Positions 42,819 to 53,247 of a stretch of DNA of 64,000 nt are shown one piece after another; position 1 is the stretch's first letter, and each line of letters opens with the position of its first letter. The notes below the pieces were generated by a model. The model was not told the DNA's origin. It did no database searches and worked only from the letters and a program-made list of their open reading frames with translations. This DNA comes from F22 sp963678855 (lineage in GTDB: Bacteria; Bacteroidota; Bacteroidia; Bacteroidales; Bacteroidaceae), in assembly GCA_963678855.1 (NCBI GenBank), contig OY787448.1, positions 310,001 through 374,000 on the forward strand, read 5' to 3'. Both the position numbers and the translations under genes were made by a program.

Positions 42819-43328
42819 ATGAAGAAACAAACATTACTTTTACTTGCAGCTATATTTATTTGTATTCTTCCTACCCATAGCGAGGGCTTTCAAGGTGTGG
42901 GTATAGCTATCAAAGCTAGATCTATGGGTACTAAAAGTATGCAATTGAACCAAAAGACAAGTCCTGCAGTTTTTCCATATGGAAATGAAGCGCTTAATAA
43001 ATATATTTATCGCCATCTCCCTATGCATTCTTTACAAACAGAGTATGGCAAGGATTTTTCTACGACTGAAATAGTCATTCAATTTAATATCAACTCTCAG
43101 GGTAAGGTCAGAAATGTCATAAAAGTCAGTTCTACAACCTCTCGACTAGCTGATGAAATTGCAGATATATTCCGTCGCATGCCACGATGGATACCTGCTA
43201 TCGACAAGTGTAAACCACAAGATAGCACGCATAGATACACTGTACATATTGTTCTTAATGATGAACTGTATGGCAAGCCATATATCTATTGCGAGCCTTC
43301 ACATGCCACACAAGACTCTATGTCCTGA
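42819..43328 (+). CDS. Secreted protein with TonB C-terminal-like domain
   Basis: 169 residues from ATG 42819, which starts a proper signal peptide (KKQTLLLLAAIFICILPTHS); the frame upstream is not protein-like. The mature part resembles the TonB C-terminal fold: EIVIQFNINSQGKVRNVIKV, then LADEIADIFRRMPRWIPAID (the typical ..MP.W.PA.. segment), and RYTVHIVLND as the final strand. Without a membrane anchor it is not an energy transducer; related secreted TonB-C domains occur widely in Bacteroidota with unknown roles. Confidence 0.75.
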   Translation: MKKQTLLLLAAIFICILPTHSEGFQGVGIAIKARSMGTKSMQLNQKTSPAVFPYGNEALNKYIYRHLPMHSLQTEYGKDFSTTEIVIQFNINSQGKVRNVIKVSSTTSRLADEIADIFRRMPRWIPAIDKCKPQDSTHRYTVHIVLNDELYGKPYIYCEPSHATQDSMS

Positions 43329-43371
43329 TACGTCCGCTTTAAAGTTTACCGTTTGAGTAGGACGTTTTTCT

Positions 43372-45054
43372 TCACTCTATCACCTCTTGAATCTCTCCAC
43401 AATGCAGCATCATGCTTCCGAAGTAAGGATTATTGATTTCCTTCTCCAGACTAACCCATGCCGCTCCCTTATCACCATGCACCATAGGACAGTACTGGAT
43501 AAAGGCTTTTTGTCCTAAACCTTGTTTACGTACCTGAGCCACCATCCATGTGGAAATGACCTCATATGCATTGCGAAGCGCTTTGATATCCATTGCCTTC
43601 ACACCCTTGTCAGCAGCCTTGAGTAGAATCGCTTCTTTGGGAGTATACTTCTTTATAATTTTGCTTAGTGCCAGCATATGAATCCTAGCTGTTTTAAAAT
43701 CATCTTTGTACAAAGCAATTGTCAGTTGGTTGTAGTCTATAAACAATGCACGAACATCTACTTCCTTTTGGGATGTTTCATTATGCTGGTACCCCATCTT
43801 AACCATACGACCTACCCCAGCCAACTGCTTTCTATTTACCATTGATGGCAGTCCAGCTAGCTGCGCAGAAGCATCCACTGTAAATGCGCCATTAGTTACC
43901 ACATATTCTCCTTCTAGAAGACCAGAAAGAACTGTATAAGCATCTTCCATTTTTTCTCCTAAGTGCACTTCTCTAAGTTGATACTCTCCAAGCTTATCCT
44001 GTACATACACGACAGAACGTTTGCCTGTCCAAAGCACGGCAGATCTAGGTACTGTGAGTGGCTCTATATGTTTATTTTTATCCTTCGCTTTTGAAAATAG
44101 ATGCACCATAGCATCTACTAACATACCCGTTTTTAGGCTACCTTCCTTATTATCCATAGTAGCCCGTACCACCATCGTTCCTTTTTGTATGTCAACGACA
44201 GGAGATACATAGTCAACGACAGCCTTAAAGACACGGCCTGGTAAGGCAGCTAAAGTTACTTCCATCTTCTGGCCAAGATGCACATTTTGTCCTTCACGTT
44301 CCAAGACATCCAGTTCAATCCAGACTGTGCTTAAATCATGTACTTCAAAAAGCGGTTGACCAATTTTTACTTCATCGCCCTGAGCAGCAAGTAGCTTCGT
44401 AATTGTACCACTGACAGTGACATACACTGGAAAATGCATTAAAGGCTCTTTGACTTCCTCCAACATACGCATTTGCTCTTCAGTAAACTTCAATAACTGC
44501 ATCTTACTACGTAGCGCTGTATAAATCTCTGGCTGCGAGTTTTGCAATTCTTTAGCCACTGCCAACTCCTGTTGTAACTCAATCACTTGTGGCGAATAGA
44601 TTAAGCCCAGCGACTGTCCGCGTCGTACCACTTCCCCCTCATGCGTAATCATATATTTGTCCAAACGCCCCCGCAAATAACTCACCTGCACCTCCTTCGA
44701 ACTCTCATTGGCTACAATTCTCCCTGTAAAATGCTTGGTGCCAGCAGATGCTCCACGGCCCACCTCTGTCACTTCAAGCCCAGCGATAGCCATCGCTTTG
44801 TGCGACAAACGCACAACCTCCAAAGTTGACCTTTCGTCACTCTCCTCCATAGGAATCAGATCCATAGCACATATTGGGCATTTCCCCTGCTTGTCCATCT
44901 TCACCTGCGGATGCATAGAACACGTCCACACTGTCTCCTTATCCTGCTGATGTTTATGCAACTTATCTACCTTATCTGCAGATGGTTTAGAGCCACAGCC
45001 ACCGAGGATGGCCAGCAGAATCATCATTATATAATGATATTTTTTTTTCATCAT
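43372..45054 (-). CDS. cusB: CusB-like periplasmic adaptor lipoprotein of metal efflux
   Basis: 560 residues. Lipobox LGGCG (Cys20). Heavy-metal-binding domain at ~43-69 (WTCSMHPQVKMDKQGKCPIC) with paired Cys and Met. HlyD-type adaptor core: VVANESS-like beta strands, RLDKYMITHEGEVVRRGQSL (lipoyl half), LLAAQGDEVKIGQPLFEVHD, and the barrel to ~400. The C-terminal ~120 residues match DUF3347 (LTIALYKDDFKTARIHMLAL; YCPMVHGDKGAAWVS), a metal-binding appendage. It links the CusA pump to the outer-membrane channel for Cu(I)/Ag(I) or related ions. Last gene of the operon. Confidence 0.92.
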   Translation of the reverse strand: MMKKKYHYIMMILLAILGGCGSKPSADKVDKLHKHQQDKETVWTCSMHPQVKMDKQGKCPICAMDLIPMEESDERSTLEVVRLSHKAMAIAGLEVTEVGRGASAGTKHFTGRIVANESSKEVQVSYLRGRLDKYMITHEGEVVRRGQSLGLIYSPQVIELQQELAVAKELQNSQPEIYTALRSKMQLLKFTEEQMRMLEEVKEPLMHFPVYVTVSGTITKLLAAQGDEVKIGQPLFEVHDLSTVWIELDVLEREGQNVHLGQKMEVTLAALPGRVFKAVVDYVSPVVDIQKGTMVVRATMDNKEGSLKTGMLVDAMVHLFSKAKDKNKHIEPLTVPRSAVLWTGKRSVVYVQDKLGEYQLREVHLGEKMEDAYTVLSGLLEGEYVVTNGAFTVDASAQLAGLPSMVNRKQLAGVGRMVKMGYQHNETSQKEVDVRALFIDYNQLTIALYKDDFKTARIHMLALSKIIKKYTPKEAILLKAADKGVKAMDIKALRNAYEVISTWMVAQVRKQGLGQKAFIQYCPMVHGDKGAAWVSLEKEINNPYFGSMMLHCGEIQEVIE

Positions 45055-45077
45055 TCAATCATTTTAAATATTCTAAA

Positions 45078-46310
45078 CTACTCTACAAGATACAAGACTA
45101 CAGCCGATTCCATATAATAATCGGTCACAGCTTCAATCATCTTCCATTCAGCCTGCTGTTCTAGGCGTAGCCAGTCGAGCCATTGCTCTACTCCACCCGA
45201 AGCATTTGCTATATTAGTAAGCGCCAGCTTAGCAGCCCTGTGCGCTGTCAGTCTGTTTTTGTCCTGCAAAGTAAATACCTCCACAGCAGCCCGTCTTCTG
45301 AAGACCGCCCCCATAAGTTCAGCCTCCAAGTCGAGTATCTTCTGCCTTCTATCCACCCGCAGTTTACGACTCTTGATACCCAGTTTCTTCGCCTTCGTCC
45401 CCGCCTTATTCCACAGCGGTACCGATAGCGACACCATCAGCATATAGATATCGTCCCCGTTGCCAGGCACATCCATATCCATTCGCCTTCCCACATTGAT
45501 ATAGTCCATCCCCACACCGATATTGGGATAACGCGAAGACTTATTGACCTTCACTTGTCCGTCCACCACCCGCATCATGGCATCTACCTGCTTCAACATA
45601 GGATGCTCATGGACATCCATCTGCGTGCCATATTTCTCATCTTTAGAACTTTCAAGTAGGTTTAGCACTAATGAATCGGTCACTATTGTAGCCATATCGG
45701 ATTCATTCATCAACGACCTCATAGATGCTTGTATCGAAGCCTCCTTTGCTTCCACTTCTACAACCATCTGCTTCAGGTCATTGATCTTCATATCTATTCG
45801 GAAAATGTCGCTCATTCTTCCTGTATTGGTCTTCAATTTATTCAGTACCAAGTCTCTTTTCTCCTCTAACCACTTGATATACCTATTCGTCACCTTTATC
45901 TTTTGCTGCAATCCAAACAACTGATAATAGCCCCGACTTACCGCCAGCACAAGCCTTCTCTTGGCCACTAGTACCTCTGCATGCGACAATTTCACCTGCG
46001 CCTTCGCTAAGTTCTTCTGCTTCGTGATAGTGCCAAACCACGGAAACATCTGCTGCACAGACACCTTATACTCCTGACTCCCCGTTCTAGTTTGTGGTTC
46101 TGAGGCAAACCAACCATAACTCACCTTCATATCGGGCAATTTCCACGCTTCATCGACAGCTAGCTGCGTCATCTTCATATCTAGTTCGGCCGACTGCAGC
46201 GTCCCGTTATTCTCCACAGCACGGTCTACCACCACCTGCAGTGACTGGCCCCAGGCACATGCCCAGCAGCCACATAGTATCCCACATATAGTCATTAATC
46301 TCTTCATCAT
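45078..46310 (-). CDS. cusC: CusC-like outer-membrane channel (TolC family)
   Basis: 410 residues. Signal peptide MKRLMTICGILCGCWACAWG, then the two TolC-type helical hairpin repeats: VDRAVENNGTLQSAELDMKM and, in the second half, MLKQVDAMMRVVDGQVKVNK followed by VGMDYINVGRRMDMDVPGNG, SLSVPLWNKAGTKAKKLG. No lipobox Cys is clear. The gene overlaps cusA by 4 bp and precedes cusB by 23 bp on the minus strand, so the transcript order is A-C-B. Confidence 0.9.
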   Translation of the reverse strand: MMKRLMTICGILCGCWACAWGQSLQVVVDRAVENNGTLQSAELDMKMTQLAVDEAWKLPDMKVSYGWFASEPQTRTGSQEYKVSVQQMFPWFGTITKQKNLAKAQVKLSHAEVLVAKRRLVLAVSRGYYQLFGLQQKIKVTNRYIKWLEEKRDLVLNKLKTNTGRMSDIFRIDMKINDLKQMVVEVEAKEASIQASMRSLMNESDMATIVTDSLVLNLLESSKDEKYGTQMDVHEHPMLKQVDAMMRVVDGQVKVNKSSRYPNIGVGMDYINVGRRMDMDVPGNGDDIYMLMVSLSVPLWNKAGTKAKKLGIKSRKLRVDRRQKILDLEAELMGAVFRRRAAVEVFTLQDKNRLTAHRAAKLALTNIANASGGVEQWLDWLRLEQQAEWKMIEAVTDYYMESAVVLYLVE

Positions 46311-49300
46311 TCCCTAGTTTTTAGTCTATTTTCCTCACGCCAGGCATAGAGCACAGGCACGATAAACTGTGATGTCATCACCACAAGCATCCCCCCGAAG
46401 CAAGGAATGGCCATAGGAATCATGATATCACTCCCTCGTCCAGTCGACGTCAAAATAGGCAATAAAGCCAGCATAGTCGTCACCGTCGTCATCAGGCACG
46501 GCCTGATTCTGCGCTTCGCTCCCTCAAGCACCAAAGCCCTCACTTGCGACACACTAGATGCCTGGCCACCAGCCACATACTTATTCAGATACGTGGTCAT
46601 CACCACCCCGTCATCTGTCGAGATACCAAATAACGCAATAAAACCAACCCATACCGCCACGCTGATATGCTTATCCATCATCCACAACATAAGCATCCCC
46701 CCAGCAAACGCCACCGAGATACCTACAAAAATCATCATCGATGTTGTCATAGAGCGGAACTGTAGATACAGAATAATCAAAATCACTACCAGACAAAGTG
46801 GTATCAAAATCATTAGTGTATCATTGGCATGGTTCTCATTCTTATATTCTCCTACAAACTCATGGGTAACACCACTAGGCACAACCACTGCACGAGTTTC
46901 AATCGCCTTATTGATTGCCCTCTGCGCACGATGTACCACAGTAGATGCATCCACGCTTTCTGTTTTATCAAACAGTACATAATTCACCAAGAATCCATCC
47001 TCGCTCTTAATCACCTGCGGCCCTGTCTCAAAACGTATATCAGCCACATCACCCAAGCGAATCCGTTCTCCGCTAGGCGTAGAGACATATACCCGCTCCA
47101 TAGCCTCAGGCGAATCCCTGAGTTCTCGCGGATACCTGACCAGCATCCTATATCGTTCACGCCCCAACACGACCTGTCCTAGAGGCATGCCACCCAGTGC
47201 TACTTTAATCACCTTCTGCACCGCCTCGATAGACAACCCATAGCGAGCCATTCTCTTTCTATCCAAATCAATCATCACATACGGTTTCGCCACTATTCTG
47301 TCTGCGAAGACTGTATTTGCATCTATACCAGGCACCTCTTTCAAGACGCCCTCAAGTCCTTGAGCAAAGTCCTCAATAGCCTCGATTGATGTCCCTTTGA
47401 CTTGCACTCCCATAGGCGCACGCATCCCCGATTGCAGCATCACCAACCTCGTTTCGATAGGTTGGAGCATTGGAGCCGATGTAACACCTGGCAACTTAGA
47501 TACTCGGACGATTTCCTTCCAAAGATCCTCTTTCGATGCGATCTCTTTACGCCATTGCCTGTAAGGTTTTCCTCCAGATGCCTCCACAAGATGCTCTACA
47601 ATCACCTCCTCAAAAGGCACATCCCCTTGTATCTTCTCCGTATTATTCGGATTGGACACGGTACCACCGTCGTTCAGCACAAATAGTCCCTCCTTATTAG
47701 TCTTAAAGAAGCGTACCCGTCCTTTGTCATCCTGAATATACTCCGTCTTATAGTTGATCACATTTTCAAACATAGACAACGGTGCCGGATCGAGCGGAGA
47801 TTCCGTACGTCCCGCCTTACCCACCACGAGGTCTACCTCTGGAATAGCAGCTACCGCTCTGTCCATCCATTGCAATAGTCGCTTATTCTCCTCCACACCA
47901 GAGTGAGGCATAGACGTAGGCATCAATAAAAATGACCCTTCATCTAATGCAGGCATAAACTCTCGGCCCAATTGTCTGTACGCCCATATACCCGCCATCA
48001 CCAGCGCCACAGGTACCATCAAGAACACATACCTATGATTCAAGAACCAACTCAATATCCTTGGATACACTCTTTGGAACAGCATAAACAAGCCCACAGT
48101 GCCCCCGCAAATCAAGGCCACCACGACCCAATTGAGCCACACGCCCTGCAACTTCATCGGATGCCACATTCTAGCCAGCAAAGTCATTAGTCCCACGATC
48201 ACCACAGCCGTAGCTATCCAGCGCACACGCTGATCACGCCCCCACAGAGTGATGCGTTTGACCCAAGACCACTCTTGCCATCTATAAGCATGAAACAGCC
48301 CAACCGCCAATGGAGGCATCAATACCAGCGTCACCAACCAAGCCGCCACCAGCGCGCTAGTCTTCGTGAATGCCAGTGAAAAAAACATCTTTCCTTCCAC
48401 CCCCGATAAAGCAAATACAGGAATAAAACTCACGATAGTTGTCATCACCGCCGTCGTTACAGCAGGCGCCACCTCACGTACCGCCTCAAGCACGATAGCA
48501 GATGCCTGCTCACCCTCCTTACGGCCATGCCATTTCTCCACGATACGCTCTCCAAGAATCACCCCAAGATCGACCATCGTGCCAATCGCGATCGCTATCC
48601 CTGCTAGAGATACAATATTGGCCGTCACCCCAAAGACCTTCATCGATACAAAGACCGACAAGACCGCCACAGGCAACAATCCCGCTACCAATAGCGACAT
48701 CCTGCCATTGGTAAGCATCAAGAAAATCACAATAATCGTAATCAGAATTTCCAGCGTCAACGCCTCATTGAGAGTATATAGCGTCTCCTGAATCAAAGTA
48801 CGCCGATTATAAAACGGCACGATGCGAAGTTTAGACACCCGCCCATCGGGCAGTACCTTCTCAGGCATCCCCCTATCTACTTGCTCCATTATATCTTCTA
48901 CCCGTTTGATCACCTGCATCGGGTTGGCATCCACACGTGCCGTCACTACGCCACCGACCACTTCGGCCCCCTCCTTGTCCAATATGCCCCGTCGAGCCAG
49001 CGGTGTAAGCGCCACACGAGCCACATCTTTTACCAGCACAGGCATATTATCCGATACCGCCACTACAGATTCTTCTATATCCGCAATCGACTTCACATAC
49101 CCTACACCACGCACAAAATACTCCACCTTATTCACCTCGATAGTCTGCGCCCCCGCATCCTCATTCGACGCTTTTACCGCCTTGACCAAGTCCATAATTG
49201 TCAAGCCATAGTGGTGCAACTTATCTTCATCGGCCAGTACCTCAAATGCCTGCACATAGCCACCGATAGATGCCACCTCTGCCACACCCTCAACCGTAGA

Positions 49301-49858
49301 CAATGCATACTTGACATAGAAATCCTGTACAGAGCGCAACTCATGCAAGTCCCACCCACTGGTAGGATCTCCATCTTCATCTCGTCCTTCAATCGTGTAC
49401 CAAAAGACCTGCCCCAATGCCGTCGCATCGGGCCCCAAACTAGGACTCACCCCTACAGGCAAAGCACCTTCAGGCAGCGTGTTGACCTTCTCCAAGATAC
49501 GCGTACGCGCCCAATAGACATCCACATCATCCTCAAAAATCACGTAAATCATCGAATAGCCAAACATCGAGTTACTTCGGATAGTCTTCACCCTAGGTAG
49601 CCCCATCAGCGTAGTCATGAGCGGATAAGTAATTTGGTCTTCCACATCCTGCGGCGACCTGCCCGTCCACTTCGTAAACACAATCTGCTGATTCTCCCCC
49701 AAATTAGGGATGGCATCCACCGCAACAGGCCGAGTTGTCCAGCCCCCTATTCGCTCATAAAAAGGAGAAAACCACAGCCCTAGGCCTACTAACATCAATA
49801 GCAAGCACACGGCCAGTAATCTATTTGCGATTAAAAGATCTAATAATTTTCGGTACAT
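46307..49858 (-). CDS. cusA: CusA-like RND heavy-metal efflux pump
   Basis: 1183 residues from ATG 49858 (MYRKLLDLLIANRLLAVCLL), which starts the first membrane helix; 49900 is less typical. HME-RND features: PVAVDAIPNLGENQQIVFTK, the periplasmic porter loops, IVSLAGIAIAIGTMVDLGVI (helix 4, with the D of the proton relay), FMPALDEGSFLLMPTSMPHS, and GISTDDGVVMTTYL near the end. It is about 130 residues longer than typical CusA; the surplus includes helices between the first and second halves (LARMWHPMKLQGVWLNWVVV). Met-rich substrate path suggests Cu/Ag export. No MerR or two-component regulator adjoins. Confidence 0.93.
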   Translation of the reverse strand: MYRKLLDLLIANRLLAVCLLLMLVGLGLWFSPFYERIGGWTTRPVAVDAIPNLGENQQIVFTKWTGRSPQDVEDQITYPLMTTLMGLPRVKTIRSNSMFGYSMIYVIFEDDVDVYWARTRILEKVNTLPEGALPVGVSPSLGPDATALGQVFWYTIEGRDEDGDPTSGWDLHELRSVQDFYVKYALSTVEGVAEVASIGGYVQAFEVLADEDKLHHYGLTIMDLVKAVKASNEDAGAQTIEVNKVEYFVRGVGYVKSIADIEESVVAVSDNMPVLVKDVARVALTPLARRGILDKEGAEVVGGVVTARVDANPMQVIKRVEDIMEQVDRGMPEKVLPDGRVSKLRIVPFYNRRTLIQETLYTLNEALTLEILITIIVIFLMLTNGRMSLLVAGLLPVAVLSVFVSMKVFGVTANIVSLAGIAIAIGTMVDLGVILGERIVEKWHGRKEGEQASAIVLEAVREVAPAVTTAVMTTIVSFIPVFALSGVEGKMFFSLAFTKTSALVAAWLVTLVLMPPLAVGLFHAYRWQEWSWVKRITLWGRDQRVRWIATAVVIVGLMTLLARMWHPMKLQGVWLNWVVVALICGGTVGLFMLFQRVYPRILSWFLNHRYVFLMVPVALVMAGIWAYRQLGREFMPALDEGSFLLMPTSMPHSGVEENKRLLQWMDRAVAAIPEVDLVVGKAGRTESPLDPAPLSMFENVINYKTEYIQDDKGRVRFFKTNKEGLFVLNDGGTVSNPNNTEKIQGDVPFEEVIVEHLVEASGGKPYRQWRKEIASKEDLWKEIVRVSKLPGVTSAPMLQPIETRLVMLQSGMRAPMGVQVKGTSIEAIEDFAQGLEGVLKEVPGIDANTVFADRIVAKPYVMIDLDRKRMARYGLSIEAVQKVIKVALGGMPLGQVVLGRERYRMLVRYPRELRDSPEAMERVYVSTPSGERIRLGDVADIRFETGPQVIKSEDGFLVNYVLFDKTESVDASTVVHRAQRAINKAIETRAVVVPSGVTHEFVGEYKNENHANDTLMILIPLCLVVILIILYLQFRSMTTSMMIFVGISVAFAGGMLMLWMMDKHISVAVWVGFIALFGISTDDGVVMTTYLNKYVAGGQASSVSQVRALVLEGAKRRIRPCLMTTVTTMLALLPILTSTGRGSDIMIPMAIPCFGGMLVVMTSQFIVPVLYAWREENRLKTRE

Positions 49859-49986
49859 AGCGGTAAGTTTATTATGTAAAGCTACAATCAAAGGTACCAC
49901 TTTATTGGTTGTTTAGAGTGTAAAACAGACGGTTTAACACAGAAAACGGGCATAAATACCATGAATATGGTAGGCCTATATACAAA

Positions 49987-50018
49987 AAGTCACCTGCTAA
50001 TTGCTCAGCAAGTGACTT
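49987..50018 (-). terminator. Terminator of the 50079 gene
   Basis: Read on the minus strand, AAGTCACTTGCT pairs with AGCAGGTGACTT, followed by TTTTTG. It separates the secreted-protein gene from the cus operon on the same strand. Confidence 0.7.
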
Positions 50019-50078
50019 ATATAGTATCAGATAGACTATCCCCAATTTATAGTGGTGATAGATAGTTATGCCAAAATT

Positions 50079-50504
50079 TTATTCCTCAATAGTTTCCAAT
50101 GGTTCTGGAGCAAAATATGTGATTTTACAACGACCATCACACATTTTAGCTCTCAGAGGAATTTTAGTGACACTACTACTATCATTCTTATTCCATAAAT
50201 AACTCACTATATAGCAGTTAGCATCAATCTGTTTGACACTAAGCGTCTGTACAGCAGTGGCATTAGTGTCTTGTGCGCGAATGATAGGATCAGCACCTGT
50301 TTTCTTAACTAGTTCTTCGACTTGGGCTATAGCCTCTTTAGTCAAGAACTCATTGCACAAAGCGTCGTTCTTCGTACTCGTGATTTCATACAATACATTT
50401 GTAAGGTATGTTTTGTAGAATGCTTTAATCTGAGCTGGACAATCGGCCATACAGATAGTTGTTGTACACAGTGTTAGGATAAAAGTAAAAAATACTCTTT
50501 TCAT
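50079..50504 (-). CDS. Small secreted DUF3828-like protein
   Basis: 141 residues from ATG 50504 (MKRVFFTFILTLCTTTICMA, a signal peptide); the ATG at 50531 adds residues in front of it. The mature part has CPAQIKAFYKTYLTNVLYEI at its start and YIVSYLWNKNDSSSVTKIPL near the end, the same pattern as in the C-terminal half of the 59084 lipoprotein (YMVSFFGDKNDSTSMIKIPV). Two Cys near the C-terminus (CDGRC) may form a disulfide. Function unknown. Confidence 0.7.
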   Translation of the reverse strand: MKRVFFTFILTLCTTTICMADCPAQIKAFYKTYLTNVLYEITSTKNDALCNEFLTKEAIAQVEELVKKTGADPIIRAQDTNATAVQTLSVKQIDANCYIVSYLWNKNDSSSVTKIPLRAKMCDGRCKITYFAPEPLETIEE

Positions 50505-50809
50505 ATAGATAGTTTTAGTTACAGCATACAAACGCCGTTTTATAAAACCAGCGTTTGAATAATTTACGAATGCAAATATAGCATTATTTATTTGTAGATA
50601 GTCTATACGGTTGACTCTTTTTACAACAAGAATAGAAAATAAGAATATTCACTTTGTTAACATGGCTATTTTCAACTAAATGTAGACATGGCTATTTGCT
50701 TAAATACAACAATCATATCATCACTATTTTCCTATGGTTGAGAAATGTTGAATATTTAGTTTCTTCATGAATGGTCGAAAGCTTACCGATTAGATTTTGA
50801 GTGAAGTTA
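50505..50809. other. Gene-free AT-rich interval
   Basis: No coding frame or repeat of note; the direct repeat ATGGCTATTT occurs twice near 50661 and 50687. Confidence 0.4.
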
Positions 50810-51826
50810 TTACAAATCATCAATGATGGCACGTGTGCTCCAATGCGCTGCACTTTGGTAAATGGCAAGTGAGCCATTTGGCACGTGTATCACTGCTGGA
50901 CAATCTAATAGAGTATTACTTTCTATCGTAGGAGGTGTTATAGGATAGCTATTGATTATCGCAAGTCTATTACATTGATAGAACACTCCCCCACCTATGT
51001 TCGTCATACCATCTGGAATATCTATAGCAGTTAAACGAGAGCAACATGCAAAAGCACCACTGCCAATACTTGTCAGTCCATTAGGAAGAGCTATCGTAGT
51101 AAGTCGTGAGCAATAACCAAAGGCACCAGAGCCTATAGCCGTTACTCCATTAGGAAGCACTAGTGTAGTCAAAACATTACAATTAGAGAAAGCCCAATTA
51201 TCAATAGTCGTCACCCTATCAAATGCAGGATCTCGATCAAGATATAATTCCGTTTCAGATCCTAACCATTTTTTTAAGACAGCTCCATCTTCTGATAGCG
51301 TATAGCTAGAAGTTGGATAAATAACAGGGGGCTCTACCCCCGCTCTATACATACTCCCATCGTTCCAATCACTTACAGTGACATTGTTATCACATGTTAC
51401 CTCATCAGGTCCAATATTTAGAAGATACGTATACTGTACGCCTGGCAACCAACCACCAGTAATCTTAGGAATAGTCACTTCAAAATCAACAATGTGCTGC
51501 TCACTTCTAGATGCAGGTTGATCATCTTCCCCTGTAAATATATAAGAAATAGACACCTTTAAATCTCCTCTATTATCCCCCAATACGTCCCCAGCACTTA
51601 AGCGACCTGTATTAAAGAAGCTTCTAGGCGATGCATCCTGCCAAATATCACTAGCCAAAGACGCCTGTACATCCTCTAAATCCAATACGGCAACGTTGCG
51701 AATAGCACCATCTCTATACAGTACCTCCAACTTAGTGATCTTTAAAGTCGTCTCGCTGTCCAACTCACGAGAAGAACGCGCCGAAAATTGTATCTTACTC
51801 AGCACATGCTTCAAGTCAATATGCAC
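50810..51826 (-). pseudogene. Fimbrillin-like / BspA leucine-rich protein missing its N-terminus
   Basis: 338 codons. The first ~150 residues match the later part of FimB/Mfa-type fimbrillin domains (HIDLKHVLSKIQFSARS; FEVTIPKITGGWLPGVQYTY; VTVSDWNDG). Then BspA-type leucine-rich repeats: IDNWAFSNCNVLTTLVLPNG, IGSGAFGYCSRLTTIALPNG and two more. A surface protein of this kind should have a lipoprotein signal and an N-terminal fimbrillin strand set; both are missing and the upstream 370 bp contain no replacement. The 5' end was probably lost by deletion. An out-of-frame start is not found. Confidence 0.65.
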
Positions 51827-52197
51827 CTATCGTGATTTTTTTTGTTGTCATCATAACTCTTTTTTTTAAGTGTTATACCATATATACCTTCACGCATACG
51901 TAGTAACTACTGCGTCGTGAGACTTCATTATGGCTAAATGTAAACAAATTAACTTGTATATACTATCTACTTACTTGGTTCGGTAGATGCAATAAAACTT
52001 TTGCTTGAGACCATTTTGGCTAAAAAAAAGATGCAACGAAAAAAAACGTATCAGAAATCTCGACATATTTGAACAAAGACACAAAAAACCTACACAGAAT
52101 TTGTTTAAACCAATTTGAATTCACTATATTTAGCACATACTTGCCTCGAAAAAGCAATGTATCTGAATTTCTTAGATCAATATAAGACACTTTTGTT
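51827..52197. other. Gene-free interval upstream of two divergent genes
   Basis: Intergenic between the truncated surface protein gene and the membrane AraC gene. No signal peptide or fimbrillin strand coding found on the minus strand. The minus frame at 52020-52370 is a shadow of the AraC gene. Confidence 0.4.
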
Positions 52198-53199
52198 ATG
52201 ACATACTTAATCGACTCATCACCCATCATAAGTTCAATATGTCTCATTATATTGAGTCTATCCAATCGCACCAAGCAAATTAGACTCAATGTGTTGAGCG
52301 CTTTGATTTTTGCTTTACTTGCTATTGTCTTTTTGCATACTAATCGTTTTTTTGACAAGAGTGATAGCATATTGTACTACTCCACTATATTGACCGACAT
52401 CATACTATTATTATTCTTTCCTCTAGTCAACGTATATATCACTATATATACTCAGGAGCAAACGACAAAAAAGAAAATAGTCTTGTGGCTGTTTCCACTT
52501 TTCATTTGTATAGGCCTTATCACTGCATACTCCTTTTTTAAAAAAGAAGATATTATAAACTATTCAGTATTGTATGTACTTATAATCTCATCGACCTTAT
52601 TATTTATCGTGTTTGCTCTCTTCCATCTAGATATGAGCAAAGTATCCACCATACATTCTTGGAGGAATCTTATAAGCACTCTGGTTATTATCTATTTAGG
52701 ACACCATATGCTACGACAAAACAAAAAACACCGTGTCTATCAGCTATATTTAAAAGATACAGAGTCAAACGCGTCTACTGTGCACATTCATCACAAAGAG
52801 AGCCCAGATGAAGACACATTAATCGAGTCAATTGAAGCCATTCATGAGATGCTTAACCAGCAGATCATGTCCGACACGCTATTTCTGAATCCCAAACTAA
52901 CCGTAGCAGATTTGAGTGCCACACTAGGTATAAAGCAAACCTGTCTGTCTAAGTATTTCAACACTGTACTGGATATTTCATTCAATACATATATCAACCA
53001 CTTTCGCATAGCTTATGCGATAGACTTAATGAAGGAAAAGTATGAAAATTACACGATCGATTACATTGCCCAACAGTCAGGCTTTACCAATCGCACGACC
53101 TTCTACCGTGCTTTCAAAAGAGAAAAAGGAATGTCTCCATCCAAGTATATCAGTATGTGCAATGATGAGTATTCACAAGGCCATTCATCCGTCTACTGA
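52198..53199 (+). CDS. Membrane-embedded AraC-type regulator
   Basis: 333 residues. Five or six hydrophobic helices in 1-175 (SSICLIILSL, LSALIFALLAIVFLHT, LTDIILLLFFPLVNVYITIY, KIVLWLFPLFICIGLITAYS, YVLIISSTLLFIVFALFH), a linker, then a full AraC DNA-binding domain: NPKLTVADLSATLGIKQTCL, FNTYINHFRIAYAIDLMKEK, TIDYIAQQSGFTNRTTFYRA, GMSPSKYISMCND. This is the common Bacteroidota family of 7TM-type AraC sensors. Probably senses a membrane or surface signal; the adjacent truncated surface-protein gene may have been its target. Confidence 0.85.
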   Translation: MTYLIDSSPIISSICLIILSLSNRTKQIRLNVLSALIFALLAIVFLHTNRFFDKSDSILYYSTILTDIILLLFFPLVNVYITIYTQEQTTKKKIVLWLFPLFICIGLITAYSFFKKEDIINYSVLYVLIISSTLLFIVFALFHLDMSKVSTIHSWRNLISTLVIIYLGHHMLRQNKKHRVYQLYLKDTESNASTVHIHHKESPDEDTLIESIEAIHEMLNQQIMSDTLFLNPKLTVADLSATLGIKQTCLSKYFNTVLDISFNTYINHFRIAYAIDLMKEKYENYTIDYIAQQSGFTNRTTFYRAFKREKGMSPSKYISMCNDEYSQGHSSVY

Positions 53200-53247
53200 A
53201 CAAGTAGCCACTACTGTCTAAAAAACGACAATCAAAAAAGCACTTCT

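Noticed and set aside
46407..46982. Long plus-strand frames opposite the cusA gene
   Set aside because: Shadow frames of a well-supported RND pump gene.
49859..49900. Fourteen extra codons before the cusA start
   Set aside because: The first membrane helix and family start fit ATG 49858.
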